Translations under genes and position numbers: made by a program
Part shown: positions 57,037 to 64,000 of the stretch, piece after piece
Layout: every line of letters starts with the position of its first letter
How positions within the stretch are numbered: position 1 is the stretch's first letter
Source of the DNA: VRUE01 sp963824215
GTDB taxonomy: Bacteria > Actinomycetota > Thermoleophilia > Solirubrobacterales > 70-9
Length of the DNA: 64,000 nucleotides
Direction: 5' to 3'
Assembly: GCA_963824215.1 (NCBI GenBank)
Contig: CAWGOE010000001.1
Coordinates: 682,001 to 746,000, forward strand
The notes under the pieces: generated by a model
The model's input: the letters and a program-made list of their open reading frames with translations, nothing else
Database searches by the model: none
What the model was told of the DNA's origin: nothing

Positions 57037-59097
57037 GTGGCAAAGGACACCGAGAAGCTGATCCGCCAGCTCTCGCTGATCTCCTTCCTGATGGCCCAGG
57101 GCAGGCCGGTCTCGGCGCTGGAGATCAAGCGCGAGGTGGAGGGCTACAGCGATATGAACGACGACGCCTTCGCGCGGCGCTTTTACGCCGACCGGGCGGA
57201 GCTCGAGAGCCTCGGCATCCAGCTCGGTGTGGAGAAACCGGGCGAGGGCTTCTTCGAGGCCGAGCTCTACTCGCTGCCGCCGGAGAACTTCTACCTTGAC
57301 GCGATCGAGTTCTCCGACAACGAGCTGGCCTCGCTGAGCACGGCGCTCTCGCTGCTCACCGACGGCGGCTTCGCCTACGCCGAGCCGCTGCGGTTGGCCC
57401 TACAGCAGGTTGCCTGGGGTCACCCCAACCCGGTCAGCGAGGGCGACAAGGCGCCGGTCGAGATGGCGATGACGGCCTCGGCCGGCGGCCGCGACCTCTC
57501 TCAGCGCCTCTCCAAGATCGAGACGGCGATCTCGCGCCGCAAGACGATCGAGTTCACCTACTACACGATGGAGCGCGACGAGACTGAGAAGCGCAAGGTC
57601 GATCCTTACCACCTCGTCTTCCGCTCCGGCCAGTTCTATTTGATCGGCCACTCGCACGAGCGTGACGCTGTGCGGGTCTTCCGCCTCTCGAGAATCCAGG
57701 GCAAGGTCGGCTATGCCTCCAAGGCCGAGCACGACTTCTCCCCGCCGGAGAACTTCGACCGCCGCGACTACGGCCAGCGCGCCGATTGGCAGTTGGGCGA
57801 GATCCGAGGCACGGCGAAGATCTTCGTTCGCGACCGGATCTCCTGGCTGATCGACCGCGATTTCGACACCTACGGAGAGCTGCGGCCGGCGCGCAAGGCC
57901 GACGATGCTCCCGGCAAGGGTTCTGTTTTCGAGACCGACTACGCCTCGCCGCGTGAGCTGATCGCCTGGGTCCTGCGCTGGCGCCAGAACGCCGAGGTGC
58001 TGGAGCCCGAGGAGCTGCGCAGCGAAGCGCGCGAGCGGCTCGACCTGCTGCACGACCGCCACCGCAGCGACTTCGAGCCTGCCGAGGTCGTCGATCGTCC
58101 CCTGCGTGAGGCACCGCCGCGCGCGCGCGGCAACGGTCGCGGTGAGGCGGCGATTCGGCCCGAGCGCTTCGCCCGCCTCGTCACCCTCGCCGGCATGCTG
58201 ATCGACTCGGCGAAGAAAGGCGAGCGGCTCAGCGTCACCGATCTGCGCCAGCGGCTCGAGCTGACCGGCGAGGAGCTGCAGGAGGACATCGACCTGCTCA
58301 ACGTTGTCAACTTCGGCGGCGGCACCTACGTCCTCTACGCCGAAGTCACCGGCGACGAGATCGAGGTCGACTCCGAGCCCTACGGGGACAACTTCGCCCG
58401 CCCAGCGCGACTGCTGCCGCTGGAGGCGAAGGCGCTGGTCGCGGCGATCGACCTCTTCGGCGACCACCTGCCTGAAGGCGGGCTGCAGAGTGCCCGCGAG
58501 AAGATCGTCACCGCGCTCGGGCATGACCCCTCCGAGGAGGGGCTGGAGATCGCCTCCGGCAGCGGTGGCGACAGCGAGGTGGCGCGCGTCGTCAACGAAG
58601 CGATAGCGGGGCGCCGGGTGATGGAGATCCAGTACTACAAGGAGAACGAGGACCAGTTCACCAAGCGCCGGGTCGAGCCCTACCGGCTGGAGAACGGGCG
58701 CGAGGGTTGGTACGTCGAGTGCTTCGACCTGACCAAAGAGGGGATCCGCCACTTCAAGCTCGACCGGGTCAAAGAGGCGGTCGCGAGCGAGGAGACCTAC
58801 GAGCCGCGCCAGGAGGTCGAAGAGCTGGCGGGGGTCGAGGGCTGGATGACCGACGGCGAGGTGCCGACCGCTCAGGTCGCCCGCGTCTGGGTCTCGCCAG
58901 AGCGGGCGCGCTGGCTGCGCGAGGAGCGCACCGTGGTCGAGGAGCTGGCCGACGGCGCCGTCGTCGTCGAGCTGCCCTACGCGGGGACCTCATGGCTGGT
59001 GCGCGAGATCCTGCGCGGCGCCGGCGACCTGGTTGTGCTCGAACCGGACGAGGCGCGTGAGGCGATCGCTGCGGAAGTGGCGGCTAGTGTTGCGTGA
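57037..59097 (+). CDS. PafB-PafC-like fused WYL-domain transcription regulator
   Basis: The 686-residue protein carries two copies of the WYL regulator plan: a winged helix (KLIRQLSLISFLMAQG; later RLVTLAGMLIDSAKKGE) followed by a WYL domain (first about 165-250 with RSGQFYLIGHS; second about 530-600 with NGREGWYVECFD). PafB and PafC, usually separate adjacent genes, regulate DNA-damage response; here they are one chain. GTG 57037 fits a -10 box 6 nt upstream. Its stop overlaps an inverted repeat. Confidence 0.88.
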   Translation: MAKDTEKLIRQLSLISFLMAQGRPVSALEIKREVEGYSDMNDDAFARRFYADRAELESLGIQLGVEKPGEGFFEAELYSLPPENFYLDAIEFSDNELASLSTALSLLTDGGFAYAEPLRLALQQVAWGHPNPVSEGDKAPVEMAMTASAGGRDLSQRLSKIETAISRRKTIEFTYYTMERDETEKRKVDPYHLVFRSGQFYLIGHSHERDAVRVFRLSRIQGKVGYASKAEHDFSPPENFDRRDYGQRADWQLGEIRGTAKIFVRDRISWLIDRDFDTYGELRPARKADDAPGKGSVFETDYASPRELIAWVLRWRQNAEVLEPEELRSEARERLDLLHDRHRSDFEPAEVVDRPLREAPPRARGNGRGEAAIRPERFARLVTLAGMLIDSAKKGERLSVTDLRQRLELTGEELQEDIDLLNVVNFGGGTYVLYAEVTGDEIEVDSEPYGDNFARPARLLPLEAKALVAAIDLFGDHLPEGGLQSAREKIVTALGHDPSEEGLEIASGSGGDSEVARVVNEAIAGRRVMEIQYYKENEDQFTKRRVEPYRLENGREGWYVECFDLTKEGIRHFKLDRVKEAVASEETYEPRQEVEELAGVEGWMTDGEVPTAQVARVWVSPERARWLREERTVVEELADGAVVVELPYAGTSWLVREILRGAGDLVVLEPDEAREAIAAEVAASVA

Positions 59098-59211
59098 GAG
59101 GCCATCTGGTAGGGGTTCCGCTTAACTTTTTCGGTGATTCGCGGTCGAGCTGTCGCCCAGTGCCCTCGACGAAAAAGTACAAGACGCTTCACCCCTACCA
59201 GATGGCCTCTC
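59096..59211. repeat. long inverted-repeat element between the WYL and metallo-hydrolase genes
   Basis: Perfect 21-bp arms (59096-59116 and 59191-59211) enclose a nested ctttttcg/cgaaaaag pair. The left arm overlaps the WYL stop, and the right arm ends 1 bp before the next start (59213). It could act as a terminator or attenuator. Confidence 0.85.
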
Positions 59212-59212
59212 T

Positions 59213-59947
59213 GTGACACCAGATGACGTGACTTCCGCGCCGGGGCACGCGGAGATTGTGAGGGTTGTTGCGCCCAATCCGGGCCCGATGACGCTGGCTG
59301 GGACCAATACCTACCTCTACGGGTCCAACCCCTGCACGGTGATCGATCCGGGGCCTGATGACGCTGGGCACCTCGACACGGTGCGGGATGCTGGGGAGGA
59401 ACGGGGTGGGATCGGAGTTGTGCTGCTCACGCATAGCCATGGCGACCATGCTGCCGGGGCGGAGCGGTTCGACGATGTCGTGCTCCCGATCGGGGGGGAG
59501 GAGTACGGGGGACTGCGAGTCCTGGCCACGCCCGGTCACGCCGCCGATCATGTCTGCTTCCTGACCGGCGACGGCGTCTGCTTCAGCGGCGACCTGGTCC
59601 TGGGGGAGGGCTCGACCTTCGTTCCGCCTGACGGCGGATCCCTCACCGCCTACATGGAGTCGCTCCGCCTGGTGCAGGCGGCGGCGCCGACGCTGATCTG
59701 CCCCGGCCACGGCCCCTGGGTGACCGACCCTGCGGCGAAGCTCGCCGAGTACGTCGAGCACCGCGAGATGCGCGAGCGCCGCCTGCTCGCCGCGCTCGAG
59801 CGGGGCGAGCGCTCGAAGGGCGCCCTTCTTGCCGAGGCCTGGTCCGACGTCCCCGCCGAGCTCCGCCCGGCAGCCGCCTTGGTGATGGAGGCCCATCTGC
59901 AGAAGCTCGAGGGGGAGGGGCGGCTGCCCGGTGATCTATGGGAGTAA
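59213..59947 (+). CDS. metallo-beta-lactamase-fold hydrolase (LACTB2-like)
   Basis: The 244-residue MBL-fold hydrolase has the zinc motif LTHSHGDHAAG, the CPGHGPWV and VLATPGHAADH His residues, and an extended C-terminal helix region (LLAALERGERSKGALLAEA) as in the LACTB2/hydroxyacylglutathione hydrolase-like branch. Substrate unknown (thioester or RNA). The GTG start follows the 59096-59211 inverted repeat immediately, so translation may depend on its structure. Confidence 0.88.
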   Translation: MTPDDVTSAPGHAEIVRVVAPNPGPMTLAGTNTYLYGSNPCTVIDPGPDDAGHLDTVRDAGEERGGIGVVLLTHSHGDHAAGAERFDDVVLPIGGEEYGGLRVLATPGHAADHVCFLTGDGVCFSGDLVLGEGSTFVPPDGGSLTAYMESLRLVQAAAPTLICPGHGPWVTDPAAKLAEYVEHREMRERRLLAALERGERSKGALLAEAWSDVPAELRPAAALVMEAHLQKLEGEGRLPGDLWE

Positions 59948-59960
59948 GGGCGGGGGGTGG

Positions 59961-61343
59961 TCAGCCCCCCAGTAGGTATTGCGCCAGGAGGAAGCGTGAG
60001 TGTTCGAGAATGCCGCCGACCAGCGCATGGCCGTTCCCGTCGACCAGGACCGCTCGTCCCTCCACCGCCGATCTTGGGCCGAACCTCGTCACTACGGTGC
60101 CCTGAGTACCGAATCGCCGCGCGGGTTGGCCTCGATGGGTCAATCGCGTCAGGAGAATCCTCCGCTTGAATTCGCCCCTCGCTGAAGCAGGCTCGATCAC
60201 GAGAGCGCCGGCTACCAGGATGGATCCGGACCGGGTCACCGCCAGGCCTTCGACGATCACTTCCCCCCTTGGATGGACAATCGTCGTCACGCCGTCGCGC
60301 CCGAAGCTGCGATCGACCGAGCCATTCGGCTTGAAGCGCCCAATACCAGCGCGGCTGCCTTGCTCGGATATCAGCAGCTTGCCTTTGCGATCGAGCGTGA
60401 CGTCCAAATCGGATTCTGGGCTGTCGATCAACGTTCGCCAGCCTTGCTTGCCGAACTCCAGATCGACGGAACCGGACGCATCGAGGTGGCCGATGACAGT
60501 CGGCCCTGACACTTCCGCGAAGCCCAACGCCGCCGCCGCGAAGTAGACGCCGTCTCGGCTGTCGATGGCCGGCCGGCCGATCGAATTCAGCCCCCCGAGC
60601 GACGTTGTGCCGGTCCCGCCGAACGAGGGATCCGGGCTTCCGGTCTGCGTGAGCCTGGCAACGAAGGGTTCACGAACCGGAACGAAGGTGAAGCTTTTGG
60701 TTCCCACATACGTGGCGGCCCGTGTCCCGGTGAGCACGATCCGTTCGCCTGAATCAACCGCGACACCCAGTGCGCGGACTTCCACCGCAAGCGATATCTG
60801 CGCGTAGCTGGGGACTCCCGCCGGGCGCGCCGGCGGGGGCAAGCCGAGATCGGAAGAGACGATCCCATTGCTGCCAAAATCACCGTCGAACTCACCGTTC
60901 GGCAGGTAGCGCACGATCGCGGCGTAGCTGCCTGAGCCGACGTTCACGGTTGCATCAGCGTGTCCAGCGCTTCCGACGACGACGACCCGCCCACGTCGGT
61001 CGACCGTGATATCCCCGATCGTCAACTTTCCGTTCTCGGGTGAGAGTGGCTCCACCGCACCGCCGTCTCCGAAGCTGCGATCGGGACGACCGTTCGACTG
61101 GTAGGCGAACAGCGTGCTTTCGGTCGCCACGACGATGCGGCCGTCGGCCAAGGTCGCCATGTCGACGAACGTCGAGGGCTCGCCAGTCACTCGCCCGCTT
61201 TTGCCGAACGCACGATCGAGGTCTCCAGCTTTGGCGAGGGCAGAGGGCACGGCTGCCCCAAGCGCAGCCAGGGCTGCGATACAGACCCCGATGAGTGCAA
61301 GATGAAGCCGATGCCAACTGTCCGATGCTGAAGCCACGTTCAT
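59961..61343 (-). CDS. secreted delta-60-repeat beta-propeller-like protein
   Basis: The 460-residue protein has a signal peptide (LALIGVCIAALAALGAAVPSALA). Seven delta-60 repeats follow, of the form G-x-D-x-x-FG-x-x-G (AGDLDRAFGKSGRV, NGRPDRSFGDGG, NGEFDGDFGSNG, TGSPDPSFGGTG and others). They probably form an extracellular propeller. ATG 61343 starts the signal peptide with a ggggg Shine-Dalgarno-like stretch. Function unknown. Confidence 0.82.
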   Translation of the reverse strand: MNVASASDSWHRLHLALIGVCIAALAALGAAVPSALAKAGDLDRAFGKSGRVTGEPSTFVDMATLADGRIVVATESTLFAYQSNGRPDRSFGDGGAVEPLSPENGKLTIGDITVDRRGRVVVVGSAGHADATVNVGSGSYAAIVRYLPNGEFDGDFGSNGIVSSDLGLPPPARPAGVPSYAQISLAVEVRALGVAVDSGERIVLTGTRAATYVGTKSFTFVPVREPFVARLTQTGSPDPSFGGTGTTSLGGLNSIGRPAIDSRDGVYFAAAALGFAEVSGPTVIGHLDASGSVDLEFGKQGWRTLIDSPESDLDVTLDRKGKLLISEQGSRAGIGRFKPNGSVDRSFGRDGVTTIVHPRGEVIVEGLAVTRSGSILVAGALVIEPASARGEFKRRILLTRLTHRGQPARRFGTQGTVVTRFGPRSAVEGRAVLVDGNGHALVGGILEHSRFLLAQYLLGG

Positions 61344-61458
61344 GTTCCCCCCGCTCTTTGGTGGACGCTCGCTGGTCAAACACAACGCGGTTCGTAAGTT
61401 TCGGTTGCGCCGTCGCCGGTCCTTTCGCGCCGGGACGTTTGGCTAGCCAGCCAGTAAT

Positions 61459-63846
61459 GTGGCTGGGGTGAATGGCGGGCGAGCAATGCGTGCTGGACTC
61501 CTGGCCGGGGCGGCCGGCACCGGCTTGGCCGCCGCTGCGACCGCCGCGGCCTGGCACTTTCTCGCCCGTCGGCCGCTGCCCAAGCAGAAGGGGACGATCG
61601 AGCTGGCCGGGCTCGAGGGGACGGTGCGGGTGCGCCGCGACCGCTGGGGCGTGCCGCACATCGAGGCCGCTAGCGCCGCCGACCTCTGGTTCGCCGAGGG
61701 CTTCTGCCACGGCCAGGATCGGCTCTGGCAGATGGACTTCTACCGGCGGGTCCTCTCCGGACGACTCTCCGAGTTCGCCGGCGTGGAGGGCCTGCCGGCC
61801 GACCGATTGATGCGGACGCTGGGGATGCGCCGCATTGCCGAGCGTGAGGTGGCGAGCCTCGATCCCGAGCTGCGCGGTCTGCTCGAGCGCTTCTGCGATG
61901 GCGTCAACGCGGCAGCCGCGAGCGCCAGGGCCCTGCCTTTCGAGATGCAGCTGCTGCGGCTCGAGTTCGAGCCGTGGCGCCCGGCCGACATCCTCGGCCT
62001 CGGCAAGCTGATCGCGTTCGGTCTCTCGACCAACTGGGAGAAGGAGCTGCTGCGCGCCGACATGACCCGCGAGCTCGGCCCCGAGCTCGCCGCCAAGCTC
62101 GACCCCGGCTACCCGGCCGACAACCCCGTCGTCACCCAGGAGCCGTGGTCGGGCGACGGGCTCGACCTGGCCGAGCAGATCGACACCGTGCGCCGCTCGA
62201 TCGGCATGGCCGCGGAGGCGAGCGGCTCGAACAACTGGGCGATCAGCGGGGCGCTGAGCGCGACCGGCTCGCCGTTGATCGCCGGCGATCCCCACCTTCC
62301 ACCGAGCATGCCGGGGCTCTGGTACCAGGTCGGCCTCAGCCTCGGCGACCGTTTCGTCCGCGGCGCCTCGCTGCCGGGGATACCCGGTGTCTGGATGGGG
62401 CAGAACAACGATGTCTGCTGGACGGTCACGAACGTGATGGCCGACGTCCAGGACCTCTTCGTCGAGCGGGTCGAGGGCGATCGCTACCTGTTCGAAGGCG
62501 AGTGGCTGCCGCTCGAGCTCGTGCGCGAGGAGATCATCGTCAAGGGCCGCGACGCGCCGGAGGTGCTCGACGTCCGCAGCACCCACCATGGCCCGCTAGT
62601 CAACGCGGCGCTTGGCGCCGACGACGCCGAGCCGCTCGCCCTGCGCTGGATCGCCCTCGACGGGCCGGCCGCCTTCAAGGGGATGTTCGGCCTGCACGGG
62701 ATCCGCTCCGGCCCGGAGCTGGTGGCCCTGTTCGAGGGGTACGTAACGCCGGCCCAGAACATTGTCTGGGCCGACCGCCACGGCTCGATCGGCTACAAGC
62801 TGATCGGCCAGCTGCCCCTGCGTAGGGGCGGTTGCCCCGACCTGCCGAAGCCCGGCTGGGACGGCGAGTACGAGTGGGAAGGGACAGTCCCCTACGACGA
62901 GCTGCCCGAGGTCGTGGACCCCGAGAGCGGCTTCCTGATCACCGCCAACAACCGCATCGCCGGCGACGACTATCCCCACCACATCACCAGCGACTGGCTC
63001 GACGGCTTCCGGGCCCGGCGGATCGAGGAGCTGCTGCGGGGCAGCGAAGAGCACGACATCGAGGGCTTCGAGGCGATGCAGTCCGACAACCTCTCGCTGC
63101 CCGGGTTGGAGGCGGTGCGGCGGCTGGGCATGTTGACGCCGAGCGGGCAGCGCGAGATCAGCGCGCTCGAGCGTCTGCGCAGCTGGGACGGTCGCCTCGA
63201 CCCCGACTCGATCGCCGGCACGATCTACCAGGCCTTCCTGCTGCGGCTGGCCCGCGAGGTCGCCCGCGCGGCGATCGGCGACCGCGACCTCTGCGAGCGC
63301 TGGCTCGACCGTGCCGACAACGGCTTCATGCCCCACGTCACCTCGCCCTGGCGCTGGCACTCGCATTTGATGGATCTCTGGGAGGAGGGCGACGATGAGC
63401 TGATCGGGCGGCCCTGGGATGGGCTGGTGCTCGAGGCGCTGGCCGGCGCTCTCGACGATCTCAGCGACCGCTTTGGCCACGATCCGGAGGGCTGGCGCTG
63501 GGGCCATGTCCACGAGCTGGAGTTCCCGCATCCGCTTGGGGAGGCGAACCCGCTGCTGCGCAAGCTGCTCAACCGCAGCCTGCGTGCCGGTGGCGCCCAG
63601 GAGACCGTGAGCCAGATCGCCTATGACCCGAACGACCCCTACAAGGCGGTCTGGGCGCCGAGCTGGCGCATGGTCGGCGACCCGACCGACCCGGGCCGCT
63701 CGCGCTGGCAGATGTTCACCGGCCAATCCGGTCACCCCGCCAGCCCGCACTACGACGACCTCCAGGCCGATTGGCTGCACGGCCGCACGCAGCCGATGGC
63801 CGGCGAGGGCCCCTGGCGCGAGCTGGACCTCGTCCCGCCCGTCTGA
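61459..63846 (+). CDS. penicillin acylase family Ntn-hydrolase
   Basis: The 795-residue precursor has an N-terminal hydrophobic anchor (AGLLAGAAGTGLAAAATAAA) and an alpha-domain with VRRDRWGVPHIEA. Its Ntn nucleophile Ser lies in EASGSNNWAISG near residue 255, where autoproteolysis would create the beta chain. C-terminal segments continue to SQIAYDPNDPYKAVWAPSWRM. Members hydrolyse amides such as acyl-homoserine lactones or beta-lactams. GTG 61459 is one of three in-frame starts; ATG 61486 (MRAGLLAGAAG) is an alternative. Confidence 0.93.
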   Translation: MAGVNGGRAMRAGLLAGAAGTGLAAAATAAAWHFLARRPLPKQKGTIELAGLEGTVRVRRDRWGVPHIEAASAADLWFAEGFCHGQDRLWQMDFYRRVLSGRLSEFAGVEGLPADRLMRTLGMRRIAEREVASLDPELRGLLERFCDGVNAAAASARALPFEMQLLRLEFEPWRPADILGLGKLIAFGLSTNWEKELLRADMTRELGPELAAKLDPGYPADNPVVTQEPWSGDGLDLAEQIDTVRRSIGMAAEASGSNNWAISGALSATGSPLIAGDPHLPPSMPGLWYQVGLSLGDRFVRGASLPGIPGVWMGQNNDVCWTVTNVMADVQDLFVERVEGDRYLFEGEWLPLELVREEIIVKGRDAPEVLDVRSTHHGPLVNAALGADDAEPLALRWIALDGPAAFKGMFGLHGIRSGPELVALFEGYVTPAQNIVWADRHGSIGYKLIGQLPLRRGGCPDLPKPGWDGEYEWEGTVPYDELPEVVDPESGFLITANNRIAGDDYPHHITSDWLDGFRARRIEELLRGSEEHDIEGFEAMQSDNLSLPGLEAVRRLGMLTPSGQREISALERLRSWDGRLDPDSIAGTIYQAFLLRLAREVARAAIGDRDLCERWLDRADNGFMPHVTSPWRWHSHLMDLWEEGDDELIGRPWDGLVLEALAGALDDLSDRFGHDPEGWRWGHVHELEFPHPLGEANPLLRKLLNRSLRAGGAQETVSQIAYDPNDPYKAVWAPSWRMVGDPTDPGRSRWQMFTGQSGHPASPHYDDLQADWLHGRTQPMAGEGPWRELDLVPPV

Positions 63847-63918
63847 CCCAGCACGTCTTCTTGCGGCTCGAATTGCTGAGGGCCGAAACGTTGGGGGGAT
63901 GGAATGGTTGGGGGGTAG

Positions 63919-64000
63919 ATGCGGCGTTTCGTTCTATGCCTGCTGGCGCTGGCCGCTGCTCTGCCTGCGAGCGCTGGTGCCACGACCGTCCCCTTTCAAG
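63919..64000 (+). CDS. secreted protein start, cut by the window end
   Basis: ATG 63919 opens a signal peptide (MRRFVLCLLALAAALPASAG) that continues past the window edge after 27 residues. A purine-rich stretch precedes it. The identity cannot be judged from this fragment. Confidence 0.6.
   Translation, partial: MRRFVLCLLALAAALPASAGATTVPFQ

Noticed and set aside
59096..59211. Simple Rho-independent terminator after the WYL gene
   Set aside because: The arms are far apart and no T-run follows the right arm; a terminator role is possible but not shown.

Overview
This is a high-GC bacterial chromosome segment with actinobacterial gene content: heme uptake of the HtaA/HmuTUV type, an iron-responsive DtxR repressor, a fused PafB/PafC-like WYL regulator, an ECF sigma factor with a RskA-like anti-sigma factor, biotin-dependent acyl-CoA carboxylase and a Tat-dependent ferritin-like protein. 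My best guess is Actinomycetota, class Thermoleophilia (Solirubrobacterales-like). That is an inference from gene families and style, not from a marker gene. Several genes have a TANNNT -10 box only 6-8 nt before the start codon, which suggests frequent leaderless mRNAs.

Layout. 1-1.7 kb: end of a frameshifted response regulator, a small protein, dodecin and a rhodanese. 1.7-6.0 kb: a sulfate assimilation operon (sulfite reductase, APS reductase, ATP sulfurylase, APS kinase). 6.1-7.8 kb: a secreted NHL-repeat protein. 7.9-16 kb: a heme/iron locus on the minus strand (DUF2470 protein, IsdG/MhuD-like monooxygenase, HmuT-HmuU-HmuV, two HtaA proteins, a PKD membrane protein, an ExbB-like channel and a DUF2149 protein) with several DtxR-type palindromes. 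16-24 kb: a PHP phosphoesterase, acyl-CoA carboxylase alpha, a sulfatase, a haloacid dehalogenase and sucCD. 24-35 kb: a DUF559-like protein, an aminotransferase, two ferritin-like proteins with an ECF sigma/anti-sigma pair, the DtxR repressor, a HAD phosphatase, a divergent dihydropteroate synthase, an MrfA-like helicase, a LOG-like protein and a GH15-like protein.

35.3-44.9 kb is an accessory island in a tRNA-Phe gene. The two halves of what looks like the native tRNA-Phe lie 8.3 kb apart (35300-35341 and 43670-43712), and the insert carries its own intact tRNA-Phe overlapping the 3' end of its integrase gene. The cargo includes a Pycsar-like antiphage locus: a PycC-type nucleotide cyclase, an E2-like/SEC-C protein broken by a 5-bp tandem duplication, a PycTM-type membrane effector and a zinc metallopeptidase. 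A second 1.2-kb islet, bounded by a 22-bp direct repeat of the tRNA 3' end, carries a Mrr_N-like protein and two small unknown genes.

45-64 kb is mostly housekeeping and envelope functions: a repeat-containing secreted protein, a CHASE2-adenylate cyclase next to an MFS transporter fused to a cyclic-nucleotide-binding domain, an acyl-CoA ligase, TrmO, hydrolases, a low-molecular-weight arsenate reductase, a YhaM-like nuclease, the PafBC-like regulator, a metallo-beta-lactamase hydrolase, a delta-60-repeat protein and penicillin acylase.

A window-wide oddity is a set of about ten 60-170 bp intergenic elements with long perfect or near-perfect inverted-repeat arms. Two are 92-bp near-identical copies 16 kb apart. 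Two others share a core but have different, self-complementary arms. Several supply the start, stop or terminal codons of neighbouring genes.
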